A stretch of DNA of 32,517 nucleotides from Hyphomonas beringensis. Lineage in GTDB: Bacteria; Pseudomonadota; Alphaproteobacteria; Caulobacterales; Hyphomonadaceae. Numbering within the stretch: the first letter of the stretch is position 1; the number at the start of each line of letters is the position of its first letter. The translations under genes and the position numbers were made by a program. The notes below the pieces were generated by a model. That model was given only the letters and a program-made list of their open reading frames with translations. It did no database searches and was not told where the DNA came from. Below, piece after piece: positions 24,503 to 32,517 of this stretch. The stretch lies in NCBI RefSeq assembly GCF_000682755.1, contig NZ_AWFF01000047.1, forward strand, positions 1-32,517, given 5' to 3'.

Positions 24503-25432
24503 ATGGAGTTCATGCCTCTGCCGGAAGTCACGACGCTTGCGGCACCTGTCTTTGTTTTCTCGGTTATCCTTGAATGGTGGGCCGTCAAGACAGGCAAGTG
24601 GCACGGCAGTTATGAGACGAAAGATGCGATCGCCTCGCTCGCCATGGGCGCAGGCAATGTCGTCGTCAACACGCTGACCGGCGCCGCCGCACTTTGGATG
24701 ATGTCGCTCGCCTGGCCTTACCGGGTGCTGACACAGCCGGTAACCTGGTGGTCCTTCGCGATAGCCTTCGTGCTGTATGATTTCATCTATTACTGGAAGC
24801 ACCGCTTTGCACATCGGGCACGCTGGTGGTGGATGGAACATTCAACGCACCATTCTTCCAGGCACTACAATCTGACCACGGCCCTGCGTCAGCCCTGGTT
24901 CGGACCTTTCACCGGCCTGATCTTCCTCGGTGTTCCGCTGGTGCTGGTTGGCTATCACCCTTACGTCATTTTCTTCGTTGCGGGCCTGAACCTTCTCTAT
25001 CAGTTCTGGATCCACACCGAAGCCATCGACAAGATGCCTCGCTGGTTTGAAGCCGTCTTCAACACGCCCAGCCACCACCGCGTACATCACGCCATCAATC
25101 CGCGCTATCTGGATACGAATTATGCGGGCGTCTTCATCATCTGGGACAAGATGTTCGGCACCTATGTGCCAGAGCTGGAAGACGACAAACCGATCTACGG
25201 CATCGTCAAACAGCTCAGGACCTACAATCCCTTCCTGATTGCCTTCCTTGAACTGTATGGCCTCATCCGCGACTGCGCCTCAGATGGCTTTCGGCCTGAC
25301 AGATGGCTGCGCCGCTGCGCCAATGCGCCAGGCTGGAGCCCGGACGGCCAGCACAATCGCTCGATTGAGCTGAAGCAGGCCTATATCAAGGAACACCCTG
25401 AACAGGCCGGACAGCCAGGCTTCCCCAAATGA
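24503..25432 (+). CDS. sterol desaturase / fatty acid hydroxylase family membrane protein
   Basis: An integral membrane di-iron oxygenase of the fatty acid hydroxylase superfamily. Several hydrophobic spans lie in the first two thirds. The histidine clusters that bind the iron pair are all present: HRFAH, HSTHHSSRHYN, HTEAID and SHHRVHHAINPRYLDTNY. Members hydroxylate or desaturate lipids such as sterols, carotenoids or fatty acids; the substrate here is unknown. I prefer the ATG at 24503, which has GAAGG ten bases upstream. An ATG at 24482 and a GTG at 24446 are in frame, but the GTG would place a strong hairpin inside the coding region. The stop overlaps the following GNAT gene by four bases. 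Confidence 0.88.
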   Translation: MEFMPLPEVTTLAAPVFVFSVILEWWAVKTGKWHGSYETKDAIASLAMGAGNVVVNTLTGAAALWMMSLAWPYRVLTQPVTWWSFAIAFVLYDFIYYWKHRFAHRARWWWMEHSTHHSSRHYNLTTALRQPWFGPFTGLIFLGVPLVLVGYHPYVIFFVAGLNLLYQFWIHTEAIDKMPRWFEAVFNTPSHHRVHHAINPRYLDTNYAGVFIIWDKMFGTYVPELEDDKPIYGIVKQLRTYNPFLIAFLELYGLIRDCASDGFRPDRWLRRCANAPGWSPDGQHNRSIELKQAYIKEHPEQAGQPGFPK

Positions 25433-26034
25433 GTTCAAAAGACCTCTTCATGAAACTGCGATCCCTGTCAGGCAAAGATCTGGACGACGCCCTTCCGGCG
25501 CTCGCACGCCTGCGTATCCAGGTCTTTGAGGCCTTCCCGTATCTTTACGCTGGCACCATCGATTATGAGCAGGACTATCTGCGCAAATTCTCCGCTGCCA
25601 AGGATGCTTTCATCGCCACAGCCGAGACCGATACAGGAAAGATTGTCGGCTGCGCGACAGGCTCGGCCATCACAAACCACCATTCCGAATTCGCAGAACC
25701 TCTGGTGCGGGCAGGCATCGACCTGCGCAGCACATTCTATTTCGGTGAGTCCGTTCTGCTGCCGGATTGGCGCGGCCATGGCATAGGTCACCAGTTCTTC
25801 GATGCGCGTGAACAGCACGCCCGCGTGCACGGCTATGCGCGCACCTGCTTCTGCGCCGTGGAGCGCCCGGCGGATCATCCCAGACGGCCGGTAGACTATT
25901 CCCCTCTGGATACATTCTGGAACAAGCGCGGCTACACGAAACGGCCTGATATTTCGGCAAACTTCGACTGGCCCGAGGAACATGGCGGCCCCAGCCTGCC
26001 TCACATCATGCACTACTGGTTTCACGATCTCTGA
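25429..26034 (+). CDS. GNAT family N-acetyltransferase
   Basis: A 201-residue acetyltransferase-like protein. The acetyl-CoA binding motif A is well preserved as ESVLLPDWRGHGIGHQFFDA (about 106-125, RGHGIG core). The C-terminal region ends with FWNKRGYTKRP, the usual GNAT end strand. The acceptor is unknown. It starts inside the end of the sterol desaturase gene (ATGA overlap), so a lipid- or membrane-related role linked to that enzyme is possible but unproven. Confidence 0.85.
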   Translation: MSSKDLFMKLRSLSGKDLDDALPALARLRIQVFEAFPYLYAGTIDYEQDYLRKFSAAKDAFIATAETDTGKIVGCATGSAITNHHSEFAEPLVRAGIDLRSTFYFGESVLLPDWRGHGIGHQFFDAREQHARVHGYARTCFCAVERPADHPRRPVDYSPLDTFWNKRGYTKRPDISANFDWPEEHGGPSLPHIMHYWFHDL

Positions 26035-26143
26035 GTACATGACGCGACGTTGCCAGTGGACGTCTGGTTGAGTCTGACTAAAAATCTCTCCTGCAGACCA
26101 AACGCGCCCCGGCAGAGAGCGCGAGGTTCATTGGAGGATAGAC

Positions 26144-27691
26144 ATGCACCCTTGCCACCACGCCAAGACCTCACCCGACAAGCCCGCCTACATCATGGCC
26201 GGGTCCGGAGAAACGGTCACGTTTCGCCAACTGGACGAACGCTCCAACCAGATTGCCCACGCGTTTCGCGATGCAGGCCTGAAGCCCGGTGACACAATTG
26301 CGCTGTTTGCAGAAAACTCGCCGCGCTATTTCGAAATATGCTGGGCCGCGCAACGCTCTGGCCTCTATTTCGTCTGCGTCTCATCACGCCTGACGGCACC
26401 AGAAGTGCAATACATTGTCGAGGATTCCGGCTCGTCCTTGCTGATCGCCAGCAAGAGCAAGGCCGATGTGGCCACGAAGGTGAAAGACATCACCCAATTG
26501 GATCACTACTGGTCCATTGGCGGCGACATTCCAGGCTTCCAGCCGCTGGAGAGCCATCAGACGGACTTCCCGGTCACGCCCATTGATGACGAGATGTCCG
26601 GCACAGACATGCTCTACTCTTCCGGCACCACAGGCCGCCCGAAAGGTATCCGTCCGCCGCTGGAGCCAGGCACGCCGATTGATACGGACAATGTGCTGAT
26701 CCAGATCACCAAGGCACTCGCGGGTGGAGGGGCAGACAACATTTACCTCTCCCCGGCCCCCCTCTATCACGCCGCGCCGTTGCGCTGGTGCATGACGTTC
26801 ACGCGCCTTGGCGCGACGCTGGTCATCATGGAGAAGTTCGATCCCGAAACCTTCTTGGACTATGTCCAGAAGTACAAGGTGACCCACACCCAGATGGTGC
26901 CAACCATGTTCGTGAAGCTGTTGAAGCTGCCCGAAGAGATCCGCAAATCCTATGATGTCTCCAGCCTGAAATTCGTCGTCCACGCGGCGGCGCCCTGCCC
27001 GATCCCGGTCAAGGAACAGATGATCGAATGGTGGGGCCCCATCATTGACGAGTATTATGCCGGCTCCGAGGGCAATGGCATGACCTGGGTGAAAAGTCCG
27101 GACTGGCTGACCCATAAGGGCACTGTCGGGCGGCCTGTCCATGGCGAGCTTCACATCTGCGGCGAGAACGGCGACGAAGTGCCGGTCGGCACTGAAGGCC
27201 AGATCTATTTCGGCGGCACTGCCCCGCCGAACTATCACAACGCACCGGACAAAAATGCCTCCGCCCTCAACCCCAAGCATCCTGACTGGTCATCCCTTGG
27301 CGATGTCGGCCGGATGGACGAGGACGGCTTCCTCTACCTGACAGACCGCAAGGCCTTCATGATCATCTCCGGCGGTGTGAACATCTATCCGCAGGAAGCC
27401 GAAAACGTGCTGATCACCCACCCCAAAGTGGCAGATGTCGCCGTGATCGGTATTCCGGATGATGAGTTCGGCGAAGCGGTGAAGGCCGTTGTCCAGCCGA
27501 TGCCAGGCATTGCCCACTCTGACGAGCTGGCCGAGGAGCTGCTGGAATTCTGCCGGTCGGAACTGTCCAAGATCAAATGCCCGAAAAGCGTAGACTTCGA
27601 CCCAGAACTGCCCCGCCACGCGACAGGCAAGCTCTACAAGCGTCTGATCCGGGACCGCTATTGGGGCAAGTCCGGCAGCCGCATCGTCTGA
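26144..27691 (+). CDS. AMP-dependent acyl-CoA synthetase
   Basis: A 515-residue member of the ANL superfamily that activates a carboxylic acid to its CoA thioester with ATP. Motif A3, YSSGTTGRPKG, is at 158-168. The acceptor motif YYAGSEGNGMTW and the DRKAFMIISGGVNIYPQEAE hinge region follow, and the catalytic C-terminal lysine is Lys496 in HATGKLYKRL. The fatty-acyl/aryl specificity cannot be read. TTGGAGGA precedes the start. It lies 109 bases after the GNAT gene in the same direction; co-transcription is possible. It could feed the acyl-CoA dehydrogenases and crotonases elsewhere in the window. Confidence 0.93.
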   Translation: MHPCHHAKTSPDKPAYIMAGSGETVTFRQLDERSNQIAHAFRDAGLKPGDTIALFAENSPRYFEICWAAQRSGLYFVCVSSRLTAPEVQYIVEDSGSSLLIASKSKADVATKVKDITQLDHYWSIGGDIPGFQPLESHQTDFPVTPIDDEMSGTDMLYSSGTTGRPKGIRPPLEPGTPIDTDNVLIQITKALAGGGADNIYLSPAPLYHAAPLRWCMTFTRLGATLVIMEKFDPETFLDYVQKYKVTHTQMVPTMFVKLLKLPEEIRKSYDVSSLKFVVHAAAPCPIPVKEQMIEWWGPIIDEYYAGSEGNGMTWVKSPDWLTHKGTVGRPVHGELHICGENGDEVPVGTEGQIYFGGTAPPNYHNAPDKNASALNPKHPDWSSLGDVGRMDEDGFLYLTDRKAFMIISGGVNIYPQEAENVLITHPKVADVAVIGIPDDEFGEAVKAVVQPMPGIAHSDELAEELLEFCRSELSKIKCPKSVDFDPELPRHATGKLYKRLIRDRYWGKSGSRIV

Positions 27692-27826
27692 TCTAGGTCA
27701 GGCCGCAGCTTATATCGACTTTGCGGCACTTTCGGCTGGATGCTTTCTGGGTTTCGGGTTGGATCATCGGGTCATTATGGGCAAGAACCAGGATGACCTT
27801 TCACTCCGCATCCAAGTGGGCGCAAC

Positions 27827-28972
27827 ATGACAACTCTCCCCAATCAGCGACACCTTTTCGACATCCCTGACGATGTCGCCTATTTCAACACCGCGACGAT
27901 GGGGCCGATGACCAAAACCTCTGTCGAGGCAGGACAGAAAGGGCTTGCGCGCAAGCTGCACCCATGGACAATTCCGGAGACGGACTTCTTTGCGGACACG
28001 GAACGTCTGCGGCCCCTGCTGGCTGAGCTCATCGGCGCCGATACGGATGGGATCGCCTTCTCCCCTTCTGTCAGCTATGCGCTGGCCACAGCAGCCCGCA
28101 ATTTGCCGCTCTCAAAAGGGCAGAAAATCCTGCTTCTTGAAGATCAGTTCCCTTCCAATGTTTATATTTGGCGCAACCTTGCGAACCAAACCGGCGCGGC
28201 GATCCGCACGGTCAGCGCCAAACATGGTGAATCCCTGTCTGATGCCTTACACGCGGCGATCGGGCCGGACACAGGACTCGTCGCCTGCGCAAATGTGCGC
28301 TGGACAGATGGGGCCCTTATCGACCTGAGAGCCATCGGGAAGCGATGCCGCGAGGTCGGCGCCGCGCTGGTGCTGGACCTGACGCAGAGCTGCGGCGCAC
28401 TGCCTTTTGATGTGAAAGACGTGCAGCCTGATTTTGTCGCCGTCGCGGCCTATAAATGGCTGCTCGCGCCCTACGCCACCGGCTTTATCTATGTGGCACC
28501 GCAGCATCGTAGTGGCTATCCACTGGAACAGAACTGGATTGCCCGCCAGGGCTCATCCAATTTTTCCCGACTGATTGACTATACCGACCATTACGGCCCC
28601 GGCGCACAGCGCTTCGATATGGGAGAACGGTCAAATTTCGCTCTATTGCCAGCTCTTGAGTCTGCCGTTCGAACGATCCTGGACTGGGGTGTAGGCAATA
28701 TCGAAGAGACGCTGGCCGCGCGGAATGCGGCCCTGGCTGACCAACTTGCCAATATGGGCCTTCACTGCCCGCCGGAGGCTGAACGTGGCGCGCACTATCT
28801 CTGCCCCCTGCTGCCAGAGACCGCACCGGATGATCTCACGTCGCAGCTGAAGGATGCCAACATCTTCGTTTCGCGGCGGGGTGACCGACTTAGAATCACA
28901 CAGCACCTTTTCACGACTGAGGCCGACATGGAGCGCTTCATCACCGAGCTATCGCACCATCTGACGACCTGA
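27827..28972 (+). CDS. class-V-fold PLP-dependent enzyme (aminotransferase / cysteine desulfurase-like)
   Basis: A 381-residue PLP enzyme of fold type I, class V. The Schiff-base lysine is Lys210 in AAYKWLLAPYATGF. Asp184 and Gln187 in VLDLTQSCGALPFD match the residues that hold the pyridine ring. The family includes aminotransferases, kynureninase and cysteine/selenocysteine lyases; no mobile-loop cysteine typical of desulfurases is obvious near the C-terminus, so an aminotransferase or epimerase is more likely. The ribosome binding site is weak. Neighbours give no clear substrate. Confidence 0.87.
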   Translation: MTTLPNQRHLFDIPDDVAYFNTATMGPMTKTSVEAGQKGLARKLHPWTIPETDFFADTERLRPLLAELIGADTDGIAFSPSVSYALATAARNLPLSKGQKILLLEDQFPSNVYIWRNLANQTGAAIRTVSAKHGESLSDALHAAIGPDTGLVACANVRWTDGALIDLRAIGKRCREVGAALVLDLTQSCGALPFDVKDVQPDFVAVAAYKWLLAPYATGFIYVAPQHRSGYPLEQNWIARQGSSNFSRLIDYTDHYGPGAQRFDMGERSNFALLPALESAVRTILDWGVGNIEETLAARNAALADQLANMGLHCPPEAERGAHYLCPLLPETAPDDLTSQLKDANIFVSRRGDRLRITQHLFTTEADMERFITELSHHLTT

Positions 28973-29086
28973 AACGGGGCATTCGGCCAGGCCTGAAAGG
29001 TGCAGCAACCGCGCAATTACCCCACCGTCAGACTTGCCCCTTATCCGCCAACACGCCAAAACACTCAGGTCAAACAGGAGGATTAC

Positions 29087-29542
29087 ATGGCAGACCCACG
29101 TAACGTAGACTTTGCAGACCTTGAATCGCTCGCCGGCCAGGAAGTCGGTGTTTCCGACTGGCACGTGATCGATCAGGACCGCGTCAACAAATTCGCAGAC
29201 GCCACCGGCGATCATCAGTGGATCCACGTGGATGTAGAGCGCGCCACCAAGGAACTTGGCACCCCGATCGCTCACGGCTTCCTGACACTGTCCCTGCTGC
29301 CCATGCTGGGCTCTGAAGTCCTGCGCGTATCCGGCACGACCCGCGGAATCAATTATGGCTCCGACAAGCTGCGCTTCACGAACATGGTTCCGGTAGGCTC
29401 CAAGGTACGCCTGCGCCAGAAATGCCTGTCCGTTGAGCCGAAAGCTGGTGGCAAGCAGATGAAAATGGAATCCACGGTGGAGATCGAAGGCCAGGACCGC
29501 CCGGCCCTCGTCGCGGAAGCGATCACGGTTCTGTACGGTTAA
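29087..29542 (+). CDS. MaoC family hydratase (hot-dog fold)
   Basis: A 151-residue single hot-dog domain protein. The hydratase signature is FADATGDHQWIHVD (about 36-49), giving Asp42 and His47 as the catalytic pair of R-specific enoyl-CoA hydratases, followed by PIAHGFLTLSLLP. It probably hydrates an enoyl-CoA, for example to (R)-3-hydroxyacyl-CoA. The ATG at 29087 follows CAGGAGGAT at ideal spacing; the open frame upstream to 29000 is not used. It appears monocistronic, since a terminator follows. Confidence 0.92.
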   Translation: MADPRNVDFADLESLAGQEVGVSDWHVIDQDRVNKFADATGDHQWIHVDVERATKELGTPIAHGFLTLSLLPMLGSEVLRVSGTTRGINYGSDKLRFTNMVPVGSKVRLRQKCLSVEPKAGGKQMKMESTVEIEGQDRPALVAEAITVLYG

Positions 29543-29573
29543 GCGACCCGTCATTACTGGCAAATCTACCGTT

Positions 29574-29603
29574 ATGGGAGGCTGTTATGGCCTCCCATTT
29601 TTT
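29574..29603 (+). terminator. intrinsic terminator after the MaoC gene
   Basis: ATGGGAGGC (29574-29582) and GCCTCCCAT (29590-29598) form a perfect 9-bp stem around TGTTATG, followed by a T-run to 29603. Confidence 0.9.
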
Positions 29604-29694
29604 GTTTGCCATGCCCACAACAGCGCTCAAACTGGCAGGCAGGAAAGCCCGGCCCTATATTCATCCCTGAAGCCTAACCCCAGGGAGCCCAAGC

Positions 29695-30105
29695 ATGTCT
29701 GCAAACAATGCCAAGATCAAACGATCCGACCGCGAGTGGCAGGAATTGCTGACCGAGGAAGAATACCGCGTCGGCATCAAGGATGGCACCGAGCGCGCCT
29801 TCACCCCCGGCAATCACAATGATGAAAAGCGCGAAGGCCTCTATCATTGCAAGGGCTGCGGCACGGCGCTCTGGTCATCGGAGCATAAATTCGATTCCGG
29901 CACCGGCTGGCCCAGCTTCTGGAAGCCGGTCAATGATGATGTCGTCGCCACCAAGACAGACTTCAAGATGATCCTGCCGCGCACCGAGTGCCACTGCGCC
30001 GTGTGCGGCATGCACCAGGGCCATGTTTTCAAGGATGGCCCGCCACCAACCGGTGAGCGCTGGTGTATCAATGGCGTTGTCCTGGATTTCCGCCCCACAG
30101 AGTGA
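29695..30105 (+). CDS. msrB: peptide-methionine (R)-S-oxide reductase
   Basis: Repairs methionine-R-sulfoxide in proteins. The 136 residues contain the structural zinc site (Cys52, Cys55, Cys101, Cys104), the core GTGWPSFW, and the catalytic Cys124 in ERWCINGVVLDF. The tryptophan before the catalytic Cys replaces the more usual tyrosine, a mild variation. There is no signal peptide, so it is cytoplasmic. AGGGAG precedes the start. Confidence 0.96.
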   Translation: MSANNAKIKRSDREWQELLTEEEYRVGIKDGTERAFTPGNHNDEKREGLYHCKGCGTALWSSEHKFDSGTGWPSFWKPVNDDVVATKTDFKMILPRTECHCAVCGMHQGHVFKDGPPPTGERWCINGVVLDFRPTE

Positions 30106-30170
30106 TTAGGGCTGGACCAAAGCCCTGAAATACAATCCAATCCCGGCTTCTGAACAGCGGAGCCGATCCC

Positions 30171-32408
30171 ATGCGACTTACTTACCTTTTCGCCAGCGCA
30201 GCCTGTATTGCGCTCAGCACCGGATGCACGATGACCAAAACTGATACCGCAGCCCCCCAAACCCTGGACCAAGCCAAAGCACCGACAGCGCCGGAACACC
30301 TGACCCCGCCAGTTGCCCCGCGCATTGATCACGAGATCACGCAGGTCGGGCGCACCCGCAATGACCCCTATCACTGGGTCAAGGATGACAATTGGCAAGA
30401 GGTGATGCGCGACCCGTCCGTTCTGCGCCAGGACATCCGCGACTATCTTGAAGCCGAAAACGCCTACACCAAGGCAGAGGTCGAAGACCCGACGACAGAT
30501 TTGCGCGAAGAGCTGTTCAAGGAAATGCGCGGCCGCATCAAGGAAGATGACAGTTCGGTTCCGGAAATCGATGGGCCCTATGCCTACTACACTCGCTACC
30601 GGGAAGGCGGAGAATATCCGATCATCGCCCGCAAGCCAGCCTCCGCCGCTTTTGACCCTGAAGCTGAAGAAACCATCCTTCTCGACGGCGATGCCATGGG
30701 CAAGGATGAAGACTATTTCTCCTTCGGCGGTATCGACACCTCGCCGGATCACACGCTGATTGCCTATTCGACCGACACGCAGGGCAGCGAGTTCTACACG
30801 ATCCGTGTCAAGAATATTGAGACCGGTGAAGACCAGAACGTCACCATTGACAATGCCTATGGCCCGTTTGAGTGGAGCGCCGATGGCAAGCGCATCTACT
30901 GGGTCCACCGTGACGAAAATGCCCGTCCTGACTCGGTCTGGATGCGCGATCTGGAAACCGGCGACGACACCCTGCTCTATCAGGAAGAAAATCCGGAATT
31001 CTTTGTCGGCATAGACAAGAGTGCCAGCGAGGACGTGATCTTCATCAATGCGTCCGGACATACCACGTCAGAGATTTACTGGTTCCCTGCCGATGAGGCG
31101 GACCCCGAGCCGCGCATGATTGCGCCACGTGTGAAGGACAATGAATACAATGTCGTCCATTGGGACGGCCAGTTCTACATCTCGACCAATCTTGACGGCG
31201 CCGTGGACTTCAAGCTGATGCGCGCGCCGATGGATTCCACCTCCCGCGATGCATGGGAAGAAGTCATCCCGTATCGTCCCGGCACGCTGATCCTGGGTAT
31301 GCAGCCGCAGAAAGATTACCTCTCCATCATGGAGCGTGAGAACGGCCTGCCGCGCATCATTGTTCGCGCACGCGAAGATGGCTCCAGCCATGAGATCAGC
31401 TTCAAGGAACAGGCCTACTCCCTCGGCCTCGACAGCGGCTATGACTACAATACGCCGATCCTGCGCTTTGATTACTCTTCGCCGACGACGCCGGAGCAGG
31501 TGATCGATTATGATCTGAACACGCACGATCGCACGGTTCGCAAGACTCGCGAAGTGCCGTCGGGCCACAATCCTGACGACTATGTTGCAGAGCGTATCAT
31601 GGCAACGTCCTGGGATGGGGCGGAAGTGCCGGTCACCATCCTGCGCCACAAGTCTACACCGGTGGATGGCACCGCGCCCATGCTGCTGTATGGCTATGGC
31701 TCCTATGGCATCACCATCCCGGCAGACTTCCGCACCTCTCGCCTCAGCCTGGTAGATCGCGGCTTTGTCTACGCCATCGTGCATCCGCGCGGCAGTATGG
31801 CGAAGGGCTATCAATGGTATCTGGACGGAAAGCTCGAAAAGAAGACGAATACGTTCAAAGATTTCGTCGCTGCCGGTCATTACCTTGTCGACAAGGGCTA
31901 TACGTCTGAAGGCAAGATCGTGGCCCATGGCGGGTCCGCTGGCGGCCTGTTGATGGGCGCCGTTGCAAACATGGATCCGGACCTTTTTGCCGGCATCATT
32001 GCCGCCGTGCCATTTGTGGATGTGGTCAACACAATGTCGGACGATACCTTGCCGCTCACACCGCCGGAATGGCCGGAATGGGGCAACCCGCTGACCAGCC
32101 AGGAGGACTATGACTACATCGCCTCCTACAGCCCCTATGACAATGTCACCGATCAGGACTACCCGGCCATGTTCATCACGGGCGGCCTGTCAGACCCGCG
32201 CGTGACCTATTGGGAACCGACCAAATGGGCCGCGAAGCTGCGTCATGACGCACCGAATGGCGGGCCTTACTTCCTGAAGATCAACATGGAAGCCGGGCAT
32301 GGCGGCGCCTCAGGCCGGTTCGAGGGCCTCAAGGAAACGGCCACCGAATATGCCTTCGCCCTCGCTGCGGTCGGCAAGGTCGACGATCTGGAGTTCAACG
32401 AAGAATGA
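30171..32408 (+). CDS. oligopeptidase B-like S9 serine peptidase, lipoprotein
   Basis: A 745-residue prolyl oligopeptidase family (S9A) protein. The N-terminus MRLTYLFASAACIALSTGC ends in a lipobox (LSTGC, Cys19), so the enzyme is probably a membrane-anchored lipoprotein, unlike the soluble oligopeptidase B of E. coli. A beta-propeller spans the middle. The hydrolase domain carries the full triad: Ser589 in GGSAGGLLMG, Asp675 in GGLSDPRVTYWEP and His710 in EAGHGGASGR. The segment LPLTPPEWPEWGNP is characteristic of oligopeptidase B, which cleaves short peptides after Lys/Arg. A terminator follows 8 bases after the stop. Confidence 0.93.
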   Translation: MRLTYLFASAACIALSTGCTMTKTDTAAPQTLDQAKAPTAPEHLTPPVAPRIDHEITQVGRTRNDPYHWVKDDNWQEVMRDPSVLRQDIRDYLEAENAYTKAEVEDPTTDLREELFKEMRGRIKEDDSSVPEIDGPYAYYTRYREGGEYPIIARKPASAAFDPEAEETILLDGDAMGKDEDYFSFGGIDTSPDHTLIAYSTDTQGSEFYTIRVKNIETGEDQNVTIDNAYGPFEWSADGKRIYWVHRDENARPDSVWMRDLETGDDTLLYQEENPEFFVGIDKSASEDVIFINASGHTTSEIYWFPADEADPEPRMIAPRVKDNEYNVVHWDGQFYISTNLDGAVDFKLMRAPMDSTSRDAWEEVIPYRPGTLILGMQPQKDYLSIMERENGLPRIIVRAREDGSSHEISFKEQAYSLGLDSGYDYNTPILRFDYSSPTTPEQVIDYDLNTHDRTVRKTREVPSGHNPDDYVAERIMATSWDGAEVPVTILRHKSTPVDGTAPMLLYGYGSYGITIPADFRTSRLSLVDRGFVYAIVHPRGSMAKGYQWYLDGKLEKKTNTFKDFVAAGHYLVDKGYTSEGKIVAHGGSAGGLLMGAVANMDPDLFAGIIAAVPFVDVVNTMSDDTLPLTPPEWPEWGNPLTSQEDYDYIASYSPYDNVTDQDYPAMFITGGLSDPRVTYWEPTKWAAKLRHDAPNGGPYFLKINMEAGHGGASGRFEGLKETATEYAFALAAVGKVDDLEFNEE

Positions 32409-32415
32409 TCCCTAA

Positions 32416-32445
32416 GCCCTCAGCATCCAGCTGGGGGCTTTTTTC
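32416..32445 (+). terminator. intrinsic terminator after the oligopeptidase gene
   Basis: AGCCCTCAGC (32416-32425) pairs with GCTGGGGGCT (32431-32440) with one G-T wobble around ATCCA, followed by TTTTT. Confidence 0.9.
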
Positions 32446-32460
32446 TTGTCCCGGAATCAA

Positions 32461-32483
32461 AAAGCCCGGCAGAGCCGGGCTTT
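32461..32483. terminator. second hairpin, terminator of the minus-strand tRNA-Pro
   Basis: AAAGCCCGGC and GCCGGGCTTT form a perfect 10-bp stem around AGA. Read on the minus strand it lies seven bases after the tRNA 3' end and ends in TTT, then T-rich sequence (TTTTTGATTCC), as expected for a tRNA terminator. Confidence 0.8.
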
Positions 32484-32489
32484 CGTAAA

Positions 32490-32517
32490 TGGTCGGAGCG
32501 ATAGGATTCGAACCTAC
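32490..32517 (-). tRNA. tRNA-Pro, 3' end only (cut by window edge)
   Basis: On the minus strand the last 28 bases read as a T-arm GTAGG-TTCGAAT-CCTAT, then an acceptor 3' strand CGCTCCG, discriminator A and an encoded CCA. The mate acceptor strand would be CGGAGCG. A first base C with a G closing position and discriminator A is characteristic of bacterial tRNA-Pro. The anticodon lies beyond the window. Confidence 0.75.

Noticed and set aside
27702..27727. GCCGCA...TGCGGC hairpin after the acyl-CoA synthetase gene as a terminator
   Set aside because: Only six pairs, a 14-base loop and no T-run; too weak to list as a terminator.
29844..31061. 405-codon minus-strand open frame over msrB and the oligopeptidase gene
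   Set aside because: Crosses two real plus-strand genes and the gap between them; no recognisable domain.
1..32517. CRISPR arrays, transposons, phage genes, toxin-antitoxin or known defence systems
   Set aside because: No direct-repeat arrays, transposase, integrase or defence-type motifs were seen on either strand; the gene content is housekeeping and metabolic.

Overview
The window looks like a piece of an alphaproteobacterial chromosome, most likely Hyphomonadaceae or a close relative. Grounds for this are the fabD-fabG-acpP-fabF-mltG-yicC-gmk order, a divergent rpsF-rpsR-rplI-dnaB group, a short RNase E/G-like gene followed by yacG and tRNA-Phe, an NADP-isocitrate dehydrogenase of the eukaryote-like homodimeric type, and many acyl-CoA enzymes scattered among housekeeping genes. 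The family-level placement is inference. Coding density is very high: no gene-free stretch exceeds 300 bases. I see no insertion sequence, prophage, CRISPR array or broken gene.

Layout. (1) 1-3171: the first six codons of a minus-strand gene (possibly tuf) with a leader carrying two hairpins, then a tightly overlapping pgi / RNase E/G-like / yacG operon and tRNA-Phe. (2) 3202-5437: two overlapping minus-strand genes, a LuxI/GNAT-like protein and a second GNAT-like protein of unknown role, divergent from a LysR regulator across a 65-base gap that holds an AT-rich palindrome. (3) 5439-8555: two adjacent acyl-CoA dehydrogenase genes of unequal length that look like the two subunits of one heteromeric enzyme, divergent from an enoyl-CoA hydratase. 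(4) 8552-11838: a flavoprotein, a TrmH/TrmJ-type RNA methyltransferase and isocitrate dehydrogenase. (5) 11896-17973: the minus-strand fatty acid and cell-envelope run fabD, fabG, acpP, fabF, mltG, yicC, gmk, ending in a 38-codon single-span membrane ORF that overlaps the gmk stop by one base. (6) 18182-21026: rpsF, rpsR, rplI and dnaB. (7) 21047-22933: an epoxide-hydrolase-like protein and a crotonase whose active site looks like an isomerase. (8) 23077-32408: a run of plus-strand genes for an exported amidohydrolase, a sterol-desaturase-family membrane enzyme, a GNAT, an acyl-CoA synthetase, a class-V PLP enzyme, a MaoC hydratase, MsrB and a lipoprotein-type oligopeptidase B. The 3' end of a minus-strand tRNA-Pro closes the window.

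How the genes work together. The fab cluster builds fatty acids (malonyl transfer, condensation and reduction on ACP). MltG, Gmk and YicC sit in the same transcription unit. The acyl-CoA dehydrogenases, two crotonases, acyl-CoA synthetase and MaoC protein point to degradation of fatty, dicarboxylic or cyclic acids, though the substrates cannot be read from sequence. No clearly new multi-gene system stands out. The least explained items are the GNAT-like gene pair at 3202-4412, the small membrane ORF after gmk, and the strong hairpin at 24447-24472.
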